From NCBI GenBank assembly GCA_015222755.1, contig JADFVX010000075.1, positions 1 through 37,797 of the forward strand: 37,797 nt of DNA, given 5' to 3'. The position numbers and the translations under genes were made by a program. The notes under the pieces were generated by a model. The model did no database searches. It saw nothing but the letters and a program-made list of their open reading frames with translations, and was not told the origin of the DNA. This DNA comes from Pseudomonadota bacterium (GTDB taxonomy: Bacteria; Desulfobacterota; JADFVX01). The stretch's first letter is position 1; each line of letters opens with the position of its first letter. Below are positions 18,035 through 30,493 of the stretch, in pieces.

Positions 18035-20479
18035 CTATCCCACAGTTGCAAACTCCAGGCGGCCCCTCCACCTCTCCTTAAGCACAGCACCCACTCTTTT
18101 GTTTTCCGGAGATGAAAGTTCCGGGTCGGCGGCTACAAGGGCAAAGGCATCTTCACGTGCCTCTTTGAGTATCTTTTCGTCTTTTATGATATTTCCTATG
18201 CGGAAATCCGGCATACCCGACTGGCGGGTACCAAGGAAATCGCCCGGCCCGCGTATCTTGAGATCCGCCTCGGAGATATCGAAGCCGCTGGTGTAGCGCT
18301 CCATTACTGAGAGCCTCTGCCTTGCCTCATCGGACTTTTGATACTGGGCAAGAAGAATGCAGAGGGATTTTTCGCTTCCCCGCCCCACCCTGCCCCTCAG
18401 CTGGTGAAGCTGGGAGAGGCCAAAACGCTCGGCATGCTCTACCACCATAATGCTTGCGTTGGGGACATCTATGCCCACCTCTATAACGGTGGTAGAAACA
18501 AGTATCGTGATATCCCCGGCCTTGAATGCCGACATGACGGCATCCTTATCGCCCGGCTTCATCTTTCCATGTATGAGGCCTACACTGAAGGAAGGGAAAT
18601 GCGTCTTGATCTCCTCTGCCATGCTTGTGGCATCGAGAAGGTCCATCTTCTCAGACTCTTCAACTAGCGGATAGACAATGTAGGCCTGCCTGCCCTTTCC
18701 AAGTTCATTATTTATTATAGAGTATACCTTCAGGCGGTCGCGCTCATGATAGACCCTGGTATTAATGGGCTGCCTTCCAGGCGGTAACTCGTCTATTACG
18801 GAAAGCTCCAGGTCACCGTATACTGTCATGGCAAGGGAGCGCGGTATGGGCGTTGCCGTCATGACAAGCATGTTGGGATAGCGGCCTCCGGCCCCCATCT
18901 TCTTGAGCTGGGCGCGCTGCATAACGCCAAAGCGGTGCTGCTCGTCTACAATTCCAAGGCCAAGATTTCTAAAGCTGACACCTTCCTGTATCAGGGCATG
19001 GGTACCTATGACGATATCGGCATCTCCGGCTGCTACCTGCTCTATGTACTCACGTTTTTCTTTGCCCTTCTGGCTTCCCTTTATGAGGGCCACCTTAATG
19101 CCCAGCTCTTCTGCAATACTGCCTATGCTCAGGTAGTGCTGCTCGGCAAGTATCTCCGTTGGCGCCATTATGGCAGCCTGATAACCTGCCTCAATGGCGG
19201 TCAGGGCGGAAGCTAAAGCCACCAGGGTCTTTCCGCAGCCAACATCCCCTTGTATGAGGCGATGCATGGGGAAAGGCGCTGCAAGGTCTGCGTCTATCTC
19301 TCCTATTACGCGTTGCTGGGCCGAGGTAAGCTTAAAGGGAAGTAAGGAGATGAGTTTCTTTCGCAATGCATTGGCAGATCTAAGCTCTATGCCCGGCTCG
19401 ATCTCCACACCATGCTGGCGCAGTGCTATGCCTGCCTCAAGAAAAAAGAACTCATCATAAACAAGGCGCCTGTGGGCCTGGGTGCTTTTATCATTCAATG
19501 CCTCTATGTCTGCATCAATTTCCGGGCGGTGTATTATCCTGAAAGCATCCCCCATTGGCATAAGCTTCCTCTGTCTGCGCAGTCTCTCAGGTATACCGTC
19601 GGGTATAGAGACTGCAAACTCATCTACAATGCGGGACATGATTTTGCGCATCCTCCTCTGTCCCAGCCCTTCTGTAAGGGGGTAGACGGGGAGTATCTGC
19701 TTAAAACTCTCAAGGGCATCCTCACCGGCCTTCAGGCGCTCTGCTTCAGGATGTATCATCTCCCTGCTGCCGCCGAAGGACTTTACATCTCCCGAGGCAA
19801 GTATCTGTTCACCTTCCTTGAAATTGGATTTTATATAACGGAGGTTGTAGTTGAACCACTTAAGGGTAAGGGTGCCAGTACCATCGCCTATGACTACCTC
19901 GAAGACCTTGCGCCTCCCCCTTCCCAGAGGCGCTTCCCCCATGGCAAGGACCTCTCCTGCGACCTGCTGAATCTCACCAGACACTAAATGGGCAATCTTT
20001 TTTAGGTTTCGCCTGTCATCATAGCGGTGAGGTACAAGGTAAAGCGCGTCTTCTACGGTATTTATCCCTTTCCTTGCCAGCAGAGAGGATATCTTTGGCC
20101 CTACCCCCTTTATGACTTGCAGCTCTGTAGACATAGCCCTGCAAGAGACCTCAGTATCTACTGAGGAAGCGTGTCTCTCATTACCTTGGGCATCTTGCGG
20201 TTGACCAGGAGTATTTAGGGAATTGATTGTATTAAGGGCTGTGGCAATGTTTTTTTGCCTGTCTTCAAGGGAGAGGCCGTCAAATCTTGCAAAGTCTTGC
20301 CTTAAGGCTTCGAGTTGTGCTTTCTGGATGTCAGATGCAAGGGGATTTGCGCTGTCTATAAGAGTGGGGATGAGACTTGCGAGATCTTTCACCTTGGCAA
20401 GGTTCGCAAAGCCCTTCTTTGATGCAAAGAGAAGCGGCTTTTGAATCGCCAGAAGCCTCTTTTCAAGTTCGCTTTCCAA
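18035..20479 (-). CDS. recG: ATP-dependent DNA helicase RecG
   Basis: LIQGDVGCGKTLVALASA, IVDEQHRFGVMQR, MTATPIPRSLAMTVYGDLELSVIDELPPGR, QLRGRVGRG. Confidence 0.97.
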   Translation of the reverse strand: MESELEKRLLAIQKPLLFASKKGFANLAKVKDLASLIPTLIDSANPLASDIQKAQLEALRQDFARFDGLSLEDRQKNIATALNTINSLNTPGQPQDAQGNERHASSVDTEVSCRAMSTELQVIKGVGPKISSLLARKGINTVEDALYLVPHRYDDRRNLKKIAHLVSGEIQQVAGEVLAMGEAPLGRGRRKVFEVVIGDGTGTLTLKWFNYNLRYIKSNFKEGEQILASGDVKSFGGSREMIHPEAERLKAGEDALESFKQILPVYPLTEGLGQRRMRKIMSRIVDEFAVSIPDGIPERLRRQRKLMPMGDAFRIIHRPEIDADIEALNDKSTQAHRRLVYDEFFFLEAGIALRQHGVEIEPGIELRSANALRKKLISLLPFKLTSAQQRVIGEIDADLAAPFPMHRLIQGDVGCGKTLVALASALTAIEAGYQAAIMAPTEILAEQHYLSIGSIAEELGIKVALIKGSQKGKEKREYIEQVAAGDADIVIGTHALIQEGVSFRNLGLGIVDEQHRFGVMQRAQLKKMGAGGRYPNMLVMTATPIPRSLAMTVYGDLELSVIDELPPGRQPINTRVYHERDRLKVYSIINNELGKGRQAYIVYPLVEESEKMDLLDATSMAEEIKTHFPSFSVGLIHGKMKPGDKDAVMSAFKAGDITILVSTTVIEVGIDVPNASIMVVEHAERFGLSQLHQLRGRVGRGSEKSLCILLAQYQKSDEARQRLSVMERYTSGFDISEADLKIRGPGDFLGTRQSGMPDFRIGNIIKDEKILKEAREDAFALVAADPELSSPENKRVGAVLKERWRGRLEFATVG

Positions 20480-20494
20480 AGATAGCTTACCCTG

Positions 20495-20695
20495 TCAGCC
20501 TGAAATCGCCTTATTCAGGTCTTTGACCAGTCTTTCAAGGTCAAGCCCGTGTGACCACGCGGCGTTTCTCACTGACTCCTGCTCGATGCCAAGGCATCCG
20601 AAACAGTCCAGTTTGTATTTTTTTACAACGTCTTTGGTTTCCGGGTATTTTTTAAACATCTCGCCTATCTTTGTTTCTTCCGTTATTTTAGCCAT
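20495..20695 (-). CDS. DUF1858-type small redox-disulfide domain protein
   Basis: 66 aa, KKYKLDCFGCLGIEQESVRNAAWSHGLDLERLVKDLN. Confidence 0.8.
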   Translation of the reverse strand: MAKITEETKIGEMFKKYPETKDVVKKYKLDCFGCLGIEQESVRNAAWSHGLDLERLVKDLNKAISG

Positions 20696-20715
20696 AATCC
20701 TACCAAACCTTATTT

Positions 20716-22221
20716 TTATTTTTTACTAACTCTATTAATTATCTCTATTTCAATTTTTCCAATAAGTGCCATTATCCTAAGCTGTGCCTCAAAAGAGCCC
20801 TCAGCCAGCTTGATATGAGTAGCGTCGGCAGGAAAGCCGCCTAATATGGTATCAATGGCCAGCCATTTACCTACCCAGACTTCATTCCAGGCATGATACA
20901 TAAAGCCCTCATATTCTGTGGAATAGACTATCCCCGAGATGACTTTTGTCGGCAGGCCTGCAGCCCGGGCAAGGGCCGCATAAAGATTGGCATGTGCCTG
21001 GCACTCACCCTCCCCGCTTTTCAGTGTATCAAGAGCCGATACGGTATCTACAAGGCGCTTACCAATATTGCTGTCCATCCAGCTGTATATTTTCCGGGCC
21101 ACCTCTAAGGCAGAAGTCTCACTCCCTGCAATTTCCCTTGAAAGACCTAAAATCTTTTTATTATCCGAGTTAATTACATGGTCTGCCCCAAGGTAGATTT
21201 CGAAGCTGCCATCCCTGGCCGGCAGGCCGAGAACACGCTCAGGCACAGGCTGTGAAACTACGTTAAGTAAATAGTCCACGCTATCGTTTTTATTGACTGT
21301 TTCCACCACGCTTTGATGGATATCATCAATGAAAGGATAGTCACTGGGGACATTTTTAAGCATGACCCGCAGAGTCTTAATATCTCTGGGAGACTGAAGT
21401 TTTATGTTGCTTTTGACCCTCGTTGAAAGCAGCAGCTCAGCCATTGAAAGTGGTGCAGCAGGGGCAAGGGCATCGACTTTTTCGGCGCGAACAAGACGGA
21501 AGCCGTTGGGAGAGACCTCCTCCACAGTGTCCCCTTCTGCTGTGAGGATCAATTCACCTACAATGCCTTTGAAGCGTTCTTCAAAACGATAGAGCTTGGT
21601 CTTTTCACCTCTGAAAAAACCGCTCTCCTCGGCCATGAGCTTAACAGTCACTTTTTCTACTGCAAGTAGCGGCTCAAGGAGGACATCAAAAACAGCCTCT
21701 TCGCCGACCTTCAGCTTCCTGTCAAGGAGAGCCTGTTTCAAAAGGACCGATGTATAGAGATTCTTACTCCAGTCATATAGCTTGCTGCGCCTGTCACCTG
21801 CATTTATCTCTACAAAAAACTTGTCTCCCCTGCGCTCACCACGGACAGACATACGGTGTTCCATGATGTTCTGTCTATAGTCGAAGGCGAAAAGATGTCC
21901 ATCCTTATCAAGATAAGCGGTCTGTTCCAGCTGGGTGAAGGTTTTATCACCCTCTACTTCCATCTCAATATGGGCAAAACTTTTAACCTGCTGGACCTCT
22001 TTCCCGCCCAGAGTGCCACTTGAAGTCACTCCATGGACGTAACCGATCTTCTTTCCCTGAAAAAAAGCCTCCATCCATTCGTCCTGCAAGATAGACAAAG
22101 ACTTAAATTCGCCGTCAACGATTGCCGGTTTTCGTGACTCAGAGTGACAGGCAGGAAGAAATATCAGTAAAACCGCAAGTAAGGCAGCTTTCTTACTTAA
22201 AGGCGACATCCACGATTTCAT
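20716..22221 (-). CDS. Lipoprotein with transglutaminase-like domain
   Basis: Lipobox FLPACHS; transglutaminase-like core GEGECQAHANLYAALARAAGLPTKVISGIVY...YHAWNEVWVGKWLAIDTILG (Cys-His-Asp). Overlaps greA 3' end. Confidence 0.85.
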   Translation of the reverse strand: MKSWMSPLSKKAALLAVLLIFLPACHSESRKPAIVDGEFKSLSILQDEWMEAFFQGKKIGYVHGVTSSGTLGGKEVQQVKSFAHIEMEVEGDKTFTQLEQTAYLDKDGHLFAFDYRQNIMEHRMSVRGERRGDKFFVEINAGDRRSKLYDWSKNLYTSVLLKQALLDRKLKVGEEAVFDVLLEPLLAVEKVTVKLMAEESGFFRGEKTKLYRFEERFKGIVGELILTAEGDTVEEVSPNGFRLVRAEKVDALAPAAPLSMAELLLSTRVKSNIKLQSPRDIKTLRVMLKNVPSDYPFIDDIHQSVVETVNKNDSVDYLLNVVSQPVPERVLGLPARDGSFEIYLGADHVINSDNKKILGLSREIAGSETSALEVARKIYSWMDSNIGKRLVDTVSALDTLKSGEGECQAHANLYAALARAAGLPTKVISGIVYSTEYEGFMYHAWNEVWVGKWLAIDTILGGFPADATHIKLAEGSFEAQLRIMALIGKIEIEIINRVSKK

Positions 22222-22669
22222 ACTCTTTCGAACCGGCCGGTGTGGTGATAGTTACCTCGTCATCCACATTCCTGCCAATAAGCCCTCTGGCAATAGGGGA
22301 CTGCACGGATATTCTACCTGCATTCACATCGGCCTCATCAAGGCCTACTATCTTGTATGTCACCTTTTGATCTGTATCTATATCACAAATAGTAACGGTG
22401 GCCCCAAAGACCACCCTATCGCCTGAAAGTTTTGATATATCGATTATTTCACAGCAGGCAAGTTTAGTATTAATTTCCTTGATGCGTCCTTCGATAAAGC
22501 CCTGTTTTTCCTTTGCGGCATCGTATTCTGCATTTTCCGACAAGTCACCGTGGTCCCGCGCTACTGCAATCGCTTCTATGACCCTGGGGCGCTCTATTGT
22601 CTTTAATCTTTTCAATTCTTCCTGAAGTGCCTTGTGCCCGTCTACAGTAATAGGCTCTCTTCCTTCCAT
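22193..22669 (-). CDS. greA: Transcription elongation factor GreA
   Basis: RPRVIEAIAVARDHGDLSENAEYDAAKEKQGFIEGRI; SPIARGLIGRNVDDEVTITTPAG. Confidence 0.96.
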   Translation of the reverse strand: MEGREPITVDGHKALQEELKRLKTIERPRVIEAIAVARDHGDLSENAEYDAAKEKQGFIEGRIKEINTKLACCEIIDISKLSGDRVVFGATVTICDIDTDQKVTYKIVGLDEADVNAGRISVQSPIARGLIGRNVDDEVTITTPAGSKEYEIVDVAFK

Positions 22670-25600
22670 TAATTTGTCTCCTGTTTTTTATGATATTCCT
22701 GTAAGGGCTTTACGCTAAGCCCTTCCTCAAGCTCTGCCTCTATACCCTTAACCGCCGCTTTTGCGCCTGCCACAGTCGTAAAATAAGGTATATTTTTCAA
22801 GAGAGAGGTTCGTCTTATAGAGTATGATGCGGCAATGGCCTCCTTGCCTATAGTCGTGTTTATAACCATGCCTATCTCTGAGCTCTTAAGCCTGTCTACA
22901 ATGTCGGGTCTGCCCTGGCCGACCTTATGTACGAATGTGACAGGAACGTCCCTCTCTATTAGATAGTCTGCCGTACCCTTTGTGGCAACGATCTCAAAAC
23001 TATTTTTGTGAAGGCGCTTAACTGCATCAAAGACGGCAGCCTTGTCCTCATCCCGGACACTGACAAAGATGCGCCCTTCCTTAGGCAACAGCACACCGGC
23101 CCCTTTCTGGGCCTTGGTAAATGCCCGACCGAACTCCTTGTCTATACCCATAACCTCACCGGTAGAGCGCATCTCAGGCCCTAGCAGGGTATCGACTCCC
23201 GGAAATTTCATAAATGGAAAAACGGCCTCCTTGACAGATATAAAATCTGTGCTGATCCTGCCTGAAATACCAAGTTCCTTAAGAGTCATGCCGGACATTA
23301 CTTTAGCCCCGATCTTGGCCAGCGCTACATTGGTGGCCTTGCTGACGAAGGGAACGGTCCTCGATGCCCGGGGATTGACCTCTATGATATAGACCTCGCC
23401 GTCCTTTATGGCGTACTGTATATTCATAAGGCCCTTCACATTAAGCTCCAGTGCCAGAGCCTCTGTCTGCCGGTGTATTTCGTCAAGCATATCCTCTCCT
23501 ACAGAATAAGGAGGGAGTGAACAGGCACTGTCACCGGAATGTATGCCCGCCTCTTCAATATGCTCCATAATGCCTCCCACTACCACGTCGGTGCCGTCCG
23601 ATATGGCATCAACATCAAGCTCTACGGCATCGCTCAGGAAACTGTCTATAAGCACAGGGTGTTCCGGTGAAGCCTTTACAGCGGTATGCATATAAGTTTC
23701 AAGCCCTGCAAGATCGTAGACTATCTCCATAGCCCTTCCGCCCAGCACGTACGAAGGCCTTACAACAACGGGATAGCCGATCTCATCAGCGATCTTTATC
23801 GCTTCGTCCACGGACCTTGCAGTACCATTCTCAGGCTGCTTCAGGCCAAGCTTCTGTAGCATTTCCTTAAAACGTTCCCTGTCTTCAGCCCTGTCTATGC
23901 TGTCAGGGGATGTTCCTATAATAGGCACGCCTTTTTCCCAAAGCGACAGGGCCAGCTTAAGCGGAGTTTGTCCGCCGAACTGCACTATAACGCCTACAGG
24001 CTTTTCTATTTCAACAATATTCAGGACGTCCTCATAGGTAAGAGGCTCGAAGTACAGCCTGTCAGAGGTATCATAGTCGGTACTGACCGTTTCAGGATTG
24101 CAGTTGACCATAATAGTCTCGTAGCCTTCCTCTGCAAGGGCAAAAGAACCGTGAACGCAGCAATAATCAAACTCAATTCCCTGCCCTATGCGGTTAGGCC
24201 CGCCTCCCAGGATAATAATCTTCTTTCTGTCCGTTACATCAGACTCGTCCTCACTCTCGTATGTAGAGTAAAGATAAGGGGTGTGGGCAACAAACTCGGC
24301 ACCGCAGGTATCGACCGTTTTATAGGTAACATTAATTCCGGCAGACAGGCGCTCTAAGCGGACTTCTTCTTCCGTCTTGCCTGAAAGGACGGCTATACGC
24401 CTGTCGGAAAAACCCATCTCCTTGGCCTTTCTAAATACGGCAACATCAATATTTCCACCCTTTGCAGATGCGGCTATTTTAACTTCAAAGGCCACGATCC
24501 GGCGTATATTTTCAAGGAACCAGCGGTCTATCATTGTCAGCTCGAAGACATCATCGATAGACATTCCCCCTCTCAGCGCATCAGCGACATACCATAGCCT
24601 GTCCCACCCGGGAATAGTAAGCTTTTCCCTGAGCTTTGCGCCTTTTTCCTCATCTATACGGCACTTTCCCGACCTGAGCTCTTCAATGCTGAAAAGCTCG
24701 CTTTCAAAGCCGTAGCTGTCGATCTCAAGGGAACGCAGAGACTTCTGAAGGGCCTCCTTGAAGGTACGGCCTATGGACATTGCTTCACCGACAGATTTCA
24801 TCTGCGTTGTCAGGGTCGCATCGGCCTGGGGGAACTTTTCAAAGGCAAACCTGGGGAATTTTACGACTACGTAATCTATAGTCGGTTCAAATGAAGCAGG
24901 CGTTTCCTTTGTTATATCATTCGGTATCTCATCAAGGCTGTAGCCTACGGCCAGCTTTGCAGCTATCTTTGCAATAGGGAAACCGGTTGCCTTGGAAGCA
25001 AGGGCTGAACTCCTTGAAACACGGGGGTTCATCTCTACTATGGCCAGCTTGCCGTTTTCAGGGTTGATTGCGAACTGGACATTTGAACCACCTGTATCGA
25101 CTCCTATTTCACGGATGATCTTTATTGCCGCATCCCTTAAGATCTGGTATTCCTTGTCTGTCAGTGTCTGGGCAGGGGCAACGGTAATACTGTCACCTGT
25201 ATGCACACCCATAGCATCTATATTCTCAATGGAACAGATGATGACGACGTTGTCTTTAGTATCACGCATCACCTCAAGTTCAAACTCCTTCCAGCCAATC
25301 ACCGACTCTTCAAGGAGAACCTCATTGACAGGGCTGGCCTCCAGACCTGCCTTTACCTTCTCTTCATATTCCTCGGCATTGTAGGCTATACTTCCCCCGC
25401 TTCCTCCCATAGTAAAGGAGGGCCTGATAATGACAGGGAAGCCTATTTCGGCAGCTATTGCAAGCGCCTCGTCTATTGTGTGGGCAAAGCCGCTTTTCGG
25501 GACTTCAAGGCCGACACGTTCCATTGCATCCTTAAACTCTTCCCTGTCTTCTGCCATCTTTATGGACTTAAGATTTGCACCGATAAGCTCAACGCCATAT

Positions 25601-25929
25601 TTCGCCAGGACCCCGTTTTCAGCCACTGCCACCGCTACATTGAGGGCCGTTTGTCCTCCCATCGTCGGAAGAATGGCGTCAGGGCGCTCCTTTTCTATTA
25701 TCATCTCCACTACATCCGGAGTTACAGGCTCTATGTAGGTCCTGTCGGCAAAATCGGGGTCGGTCATGATTGTTGCCGGGTTCGAGTTTACAAGCACAAC
25801 CTCAAAACCTTCCTCTTTCAGCGCTTTACAGGCCTGGGTCCCGGAGTAATCAAATTCGCATGCCTGGCCTATCACAATAGGGCCTGCACCGATTATCATT
25901 ATTTTTTTAATATCTGTCCTTTTTGGCAA
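22669..25929 (-). CDS. carB: Carbamoyl-phosphate synthase large subunit
   Basis: 1086 aa, two ATP-grasp halves: [21 protein letters not shown] and [21 protein letters not shown]. Confidence 0.98.
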   Translation of the reverse strand: MPKRTDIKKIMIIGAGPIVIGQACEFDYSGTQACKALKEEGFEVVLVNSNPATIMTDPDFADRTYIEPVTPDVVEMIIEKERPDAILPTMGGQTALNVAVAVAENGVLAKYGVELIGANLKSIKMAEDREEFKDAMERVGLEVPKSGFAHTIDEALAIAAEIGFPVIIRPSFTMGGSGGSIAYNAEEYEEKVKAGLEASPVNEVLLEESVIGWKEFELEVMRDTKDNVVIICSIENIDAMGVHTGDSITVAPAQTLTDKEYQILRDAAIKIIREIGVDTGGSNVQFAINPENGKLAIVEMNPRVSRSSALASKATGFPIAKIAAKLAVGYSLDEIPNDITKETPASFEPTIDYVVVKFPRFAFEKFPQADATLTTQMKSVGEAMSIGRTFKEALQKSLRSLEIDSYGFESELFSIEELRSGKCRIDEEKGAKLREKLTIPGWDRLWYVADALRGGMSIDDVFELTMIDRWFLENIRRIVAFEVKIAASAKGGNIDVAVFRKAKEMGFSDRRIAVLSGKTEEEVRLERLSAGINVTYKTVDTCGAEFVAHTPYLYSTYESEDESDVTDRKKIIILGGGPNRIGQGIEFDYCCVHGSFALAEEGYETIMVNCNPETVSTDYDTSDRLYFEPLTYEDVLNIVEIEKPVGVIVQFGGQTPLKLALSLWEKGVPIIGTSPDSIDRAEDRERFKEMLQKLGLKQPENGTARSVDEAIKIADEIGYPVVVRPSYVLGGRAMEIVYDLAGLETYMHTAVKASPEHPVLIDSFLSDAVELDVDAISDGTDVVVGGIMEHIEEAGIHSGDSACSLPPYSVGEDMLDEIHRQTEALALELNVKGLMNIQYAIKDGEVYIIEVNPRASRTVPFVSKATNVALAKIGAKVMSGMTLKELGISGRISTDFISVKEAVFPFMKFPGVDTLLGPEMRSTGEVMGIDKEFGRAFTKAQKGAGVLLPKEGRIFVSVRDEDKAAVFDAVKRLHKNSFEIVATKGTADYLIERDVPVTFVHKVGQGRPDIVDRLKSSEIGMVINTTIGKEAIAASYSIRRTSLLKNIPYFTTVAGAKAAVKGIEAELEEGLSVKPLQEYHKKQETN

Positions 25930-25931
25930 AG

Positions 25932-26546
25932 TCAGTTCTCCTTAATCTTGTATATATCCTCTAAGTGATAATTTCTAAATCTCTCCCACTTGAGGCTCAT
26001 GTTGGCCAGCATCCTGAGTGCCGATCCCATGTCCTGCCTGTTCTCCGCATCTTTAATCATACGGACAATAAACTTTTTTGCCTTGAGGGGGTGAACAATG
26101 TTAGATCCCGTCAGGTAGTATTTGCCACCATAAGGCAATAGCCTGCCGTCAAGAAGATCTCCGCGATTCAAACCCGCCATGCAACAAGTAGGAGCGGCTA
26201 AATAACGCTTGCCATTACGAAGATCTACAAGATGTGCAAGTTTGTCATCCGCTTTTTTTAGTTCAAAGACAGTTCGCACTCCCTCTTTCAGGCTTTCATA
26301 TATTTCCTTTTCTTCACTGTCTTCAATGGAACCTACAAAATCCTCCAGGAGCGTTTTGCCGCCTGCAGTCCTGTCAAAGATATACCACTCCAGAAAATTG
26401 GCAATCCGCATATCATAGGTCGCCTCATCGCCATGCAAGGGCCCTGAATCCCTGAAATAGCTTGCCCTTGCAGCAGATATATCACCTTCCCGTCCACTTT
26501 CCGATATATAGGCCGTCAGCTTATCAAGAAGCTCCTCTACCTTCAC
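25932..26546 (-). CDS. Conserved-looking protein of unknown function inserted between carA and carB
   Basis: 204 aa ORF overlapping carA by 4 bp and ending 2 bp before car[22 protein letters not shown] motif. Confidence 0.7.
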   Translation of the reverse strand: MKVEELLDKLTAYISESGREGDISAARASYFRDSGPLHGDEATYDMRIANFLEWYIFDRTAGGKTLLEDFVGSIEDSEEKEIYESLKEGVRTVFELKKADDKLAHLVDLRNGKRYLAAPTCCMAGLNRGDLLDGRLLPYGGKYYLTGSNIVHPLKAKKFIVRMIKDAENRQDMGSALRMLANMSLKWERFRNYHLEDIYKIKEN

Positions 26547-27655
26547 GATGACATCATGTCTGTGAAGCGTTTAAAAAGATAGGATGCATCATGAGGCCCC
26601 GGTGATGCCTCAGGGTGATACTGTACGGAAAATGCGGAATACTCTTTTGACGCAATCCCCTCTACAGTCTTATCATTCAGATTGATATGGGTAAGCTCCG
26701 CCCTGCCCTTGAGGGACTCAATATCTACGGCAAAACCGTGATTTTGAGATGTTATCTCCACCTTTCCAGATTGTAAATCCTTAACAGGCTGGTTTCCTCC
26801 CCGATGACCGAACTTAAGCTTGTAGGTCTTTCCTCCCAGTGCGATAGAAAGAAGCTGATGTCCGAGGCATATACCGAAGATCGGTTTTTTGCCCAGCAGA
26901 TTTTTTATGTTCTCCACGGCGTAAGTGACAGGCTCAGGATCGCCCGGGCCGTTTGAGAGGAAAATTCCGTCAGGAGACATTCCCAGCACATCTTTCCAGG
27001 AAGTTGCGGCAGGCACAACGGTAACTCTGCATCCATTTGATATCAGGTTGCGCAGAATATTGCGTTTTATGCCAAAATCATATGCAACAACGTGAAAACG
27101 GCTGTCTCCACCCGCAGTATATCCAGCGTCAAGATCCCAGCATCCTTCCGTCCATGTATAAGCCTCATCACATGTAACTTCTTTAACAAGGTCCCTTCCG
27201 GCAAGGCCGGGAAGTCCCTTGGCTTTGGTCTTGAGGCTGTCAATATCCAGATTTGATGATGATATGATAGCGGGTTGTGCGCCATTATCCCGTATGTGTC
27301 TTACCAGGGCTCGCGTATCTATGCCATGAATTCCTACAACATTATTTTCGGCAAGAAAATCCCCCAGACTGCCCTCTGCACGCCAGTTGCTCGGCATATC
27401 CATATATTCCTTAAGGATGAAGCCGCTGAGATGAGGCTCCTTTGACTCGTAATCTTCCTTATTTACGCCATAGTTCCCTATCTGCGTATAGGTCATAGTC
27501 ACAAGTTCACCCTTGTAGGAAGGGTCTGTAAGTATCTCTTGATAGCCCGTCATGGAGGTATTAAAACAGACCTCCCCCGTCGCCTCACCTGAGGCACCGA
27601 ACGACTCTCCACTAAAGACTGTCCCGTCAGCCAGGACCAAAACTGCATCAGTCAT
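26543..27655 (-). CDS. carA: Carbamoyl-phosphate synthase small subunit
   Basis: [61 protein letters not shown]. Confidence 0.98.
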   Translation of the reverse strand: MTDAVLVLADGTVFSGESFGASGEATGEVCFNTSMTGYQEILTDPSYKGELVTMTYTQIGNYGVNKEDYESKEPHLSGFILKEYMDMPSNWRAEGSLGDFLAENNVVGIHGIDTRALVRHIRDNGAQPAIISSSNLDIDSLKTKAKGLPGLAGRDLVKEVTCDEAYTWTEGCWDLDAGYTAGGDSRFHVVAYDFGIKRNILRNLISNGCRVTVVPAATSWKDVLGMSPDGIFLSNGPGDPEPVTYAVENIKNLLGKKPIFGICLGHQLLSIALGGKTYKLKFGHRGGNQPVKDLQSGKVEITSQNHGFAVDIESLKGRAELTHINLNDKTVEGIASKEYSAFSVQYHPEASPGPHDASYLFKRFTDMMSS

Positions 27656-28940
27656 AATTATCCTCTTTATAGACGACTTTACCGTCTACGATAGTATAAA
27701 CCGCCTTTCCCTTCATCTCCCATCCGTGAAAGGGCGTGTTCTTGCTTTTAGACTTCATCTTTTTCCTGTCAACTTTAAATTTCATCTCCGGATCTATTAT
27801 CGTAATGTCGGCAGGCATCCCTTTTTTAAGGCTCCCGCCCTCGACGCCTATAATGGCAGCAGGATTTACAGAAAGCTTTTCTACCATCTGCGTAAGGCTT
27901 AGCACTCCTTCATCGACAAGTCTTAAGGTCAGGGGTAGCAGCGTTTCCAGACCTATAATGCCATTGGCGGCGTGATCAAACTCTACGTCTTTTTCAATTG
28001 TGGAATGCGGCGCATGGTCTGTGGCGATAAGGTCTATCGTGCCGTCTTTCAGTCCCTCCTTGATCGCCTGAATATCACTACTTTCCCTTAAAGGGGGCGA
28101 CATCTTGGCATCTGTCCTGTAACCCTTTACTGCATCTTCTGTAAGGCTGAAGTGGTGAGGTGCAGCTTCGGCTGTCACCCTTATGCCGCGTCTTTTAGCC
28201 TCTCTAACGAGAGATACAATACCTGCCGTACTTATATGGGCTATATGAAGCTTTGCTCCAGTCAGCTGTGCCAGAGCTATATCGCGCATGACCATAACAT
28301 CTTCTGCTGCCCTTGGTATGCCCTTAAGTCCCATAATTGTGGAGAGGTAGCCCTCGTTCATGGAACCGCCGGCAGAAAGCCCCAGGTCTTCCGGGTGGGA
28401 TATGACGGTCAGATCAAGAGGACGGCAATACTCAAGTCCGACCCGCATCATCTCCGAACTTACAACGGGCATACCGTCATCGGAAACAGCTACAATTCCT
28501 GCTGACTTCATGGAGGCGATCTCCGCCAGCTCCTTGCCAGCCAAGCCCTTTGTCATGGCGCCTATGGGGTAGACCCTTACATGACCGGTATCTCCAGCTT
28601 TTTTGAGTATATCCTGAGTAATGGCGGCATTGTCATTAACCGGCTTTGTATTTGCCATACAGGCAACTGCCGTCACACCGCCTGCAGCGGCTGCCAATGT
28701 TCCGCTTTCTATGTCTTCCTTGTATTCATAACCTGGATCGCGGAGGTGGGTGTGGATATCTATTATACCGGGTATGACTAAAAGTCCATCGGCATCTATG
28801 ACTGTAGCGACATCTGATTTACCCTTCCCTGCGGGGCTTACATCTGCAACTTTCCCATCCTTAAGCAGAAGGTCATATAGCCCGTCAAGACCTTGTGCTG
28901 GGTCAATAAGTCTGCCGCCGCGAATCAGCACTTTCATCAA
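27648..28940 (-). CDS. pyrC: Dihydroorotase
   Basis: [35 protein letters not shown]. Confidence 0.97.
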   Translation of the reverse strand: MMKVLIRGGRLIDPAQGLDGLYDLLLKDGKVADVSPAGKGKSDVATVIDADGLLVIPGIIDIHTHLRDPGYEYKEDIESGTLAAAAGGVTAVACMANTKPVNDNAAITQDILKKAGDTGHVRVYPIGAMTKGLAGKELAEIASMKSAGIVAVSDDGMPVVSSEMMRVGLEYCRPLDLTVISHPEDLGLSAGGSMNEGYLSTIMGLKGIPRAAEDVMVMRDIALAQLTGAKLHIAHISTAGIVSLVREAKRRGIRVTAEAAPHHFSLTEDAVKGYRTDAKMSPPLRESSDIQAIKEGLKDGTIDLIATDHAPHSTIEKDVEFDHAANGIIGLETLLPLTLRLVDEGVLSLTQMVEKLSVNPAAIIGVEGGSLKKGMPADITIIDPEMKFKVDRKKMKSKSKNTPFHGWEMKGKAVYTIVDGKVVYKEDNYD

Positions 28941-29866
28941 TTATCCCCCTGCTTGAGGCCTGCAAGCAGATATAAGAGAGCCATACGCACTGCAACACCG
29001 TTTTTCACCTGATCCAGAATAAGAGAATGCGAACCATCAGCCACCTCGGGCGCTATCTCAACACCACGGTTTATAGGCCCCGGATGCATTATGACTACAT
29101 CTTTTTTTGCAAGTTCCAGCCTCTTGCTGTTTAGTCCAAAGGCTATAGAATATTCACGCTCAGTGGGGAACAGAGGGTTAGACAGCCTTTCTTTCTGAAT
29201 GCGGAGCATCATGATAACATCGGCACCTTTTATGGCCGCATCTATTGAATAGGCAACATCAACGCCCATCTTTTCGATACCTGCAGGCATCATAGTCGGC
29301 AGGCCGGCGACAACAAGATCTGCACCCATAGTCTTAAGACCGTATATATTTGACCTTACTACCCTGCTATGCTCTATGTCCCCTATAATAGCAACACGGC
29401 ATCCTTCGATACTGCCCTTTGCCTGCCTGATAGTTAAGAGATCAAGCAATCCCTGACTGGGATGTTCGTGGCAGCCATCACCTGCATTTATAACCGATGC
29501 GTCTATAGCCTCCGCGATCATATGGGGCGCCCCGGAAGATGCGTGTCTTACAACTACGACATCGGGGCTCATAGCCTGGAGGTTCCTGGCAGTATCTATA
29601 AGTGTCTCACCCTTGACCGTACTGCTGGATGAGGCGGATATATTGATCACATCGGCACTCATACGTTTCCCGGCGATTTCAAAGGATGTGCGCGTACGTG
29701 TACTGGCCTCAAAGAAGAGGTTGATTATCGTCTTGCCACGCAAAGTGGGTACTTTTTTTATGTCTCTGTCAGAGACCTCCCTGAGCGATTCCGCTGTATC
29801 AAGGATAAGTTCAAGCTCTTCCTTTTTGAGATCGCTAAGGCCCAGTATGTCTTTTCTTTTCAGCAA
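28937..29866 (-). CDS. pyrB: Aspartate carbamoyltransferase catalytic subunit
   Basis: [46 protein letters not shown]. Confidence 0.98.
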   Translation of the reverse strand: MLKRKDILGLSDLKKEELELILDTAESLREVSDRDIKKVPTLRGKTIINLFFEASTRTRTSFEIAGKRMSADVINISASSSSTVKGETLIDTARNLQAMSPDVVVVRHASSGAPHMIAEAIDASVINAGDGCHEHPSQGLLDLLTIRQAKGSIEGCRVAIIGDIEHSRVVRSNIYGLKTMGADLVVAGLPTMMPAGIEKMGVDVAYSIDAAIKGADVIMMLRIQKERLSNPLFPTEREYSIAFGLNSKRLELAKKDVVIMHPGPINRGVEIAPEVADGSHSLILDQVKNGVAVRMALLYLLAGLKQGDN

Positions 29867-29876
29867 TTTAAAAAGC

Positions 29877-30407
29877 CTAATCGTTAATTATTATATCAAC
29901 ACCGATATCGCCTTCAAGGGAAGCCTTGATCACATCGTTTGGCGAAGTAGGTATGTTCTTTCCAACAAAATCTGCCCTTATAGGCAGTTCCCTGTGGCCC
30001 CTGTCTATGAGCACGGCCAGTTTTATCATCTTGGGACGGCCGAAGTCTATGAGTGAATCCATGGCTGCCCTGACAGTCCTACCGGTGTAGAGTACGTCAT
30101 CTACTAAAACAAGCTTTTTATCGTCTACAGAAAAATCTATTTCCGTGCTTCGCAGGGCAGGATGGTGTGTGCCGGCAGAAAGATCGTCGCGGTAGAGGGT
30201 TATATCTACGATCCCCAGGGGAACGTCGAGGCCTTCTATCTTTTTTATCTCCCTGGCCAGCATCTGAGAAACTATGACGCCTCCACTTCTTATTCCAACA
30301 AGCGCAAGGTCACCGATGCCCATGTTTGCCTCAAGTATTTCATGAGCAACCCTTGTGACGGCCCGTTGAACGCCAAGGGCATCTAGAACCTGCTTTTGTT
30401 TAGCCAT
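29877..30407 (-). CDS. pyrR: Bifunctional pyr operon regulator / uracil phosphoribosyltransferase
   Basis: [40 protein letters not shown]. Confidence 0.97.
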   Translation of the reverse strand: MAKQKQVLDALGVQRAVTRVAHEILEANMGIGDLALVGIRSGGVIVSQMLAREIKKIEGLDVPLGIVDITLYRDDLSAGTHHPALRSTEIDFSVDDKKLVLVDDVLYTGRTVRAAMDSLIDFGRPKMIKLAVLIDRGHRELPIRADFVGKNIPTSPNDVIKASLEGDIGVDIIIND

Positions 30408-30416
30408 AGTGTACCT

Positions 30417-30453
30417 AAAAAAAACCTCTCTGCCCGAAATAGGTAGAGAGGTT
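30417..30453 (-). terminator. Intrinsic terminator/attenuator immediately upstream of pyrR
   Basis: Minus-strand RNA AACCUCUCU-(13 nt)-AGAGAGGUU followed by U-tract (A8 on + at 30417-30424); 9-bp perfect stem; about 9 nt from the pyrR ATG. Confidence 0.88.
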
Positions 30454-30493
30454 CTGTGACAAATTTAGATTTGCTTGATCCATGAGTCCCTTA

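Noticed and set aside
25201-25968. 255-aa plus-strand ORF opposite carB
   Set aside because: Antisense to conserved carB; no recognisable motifs.
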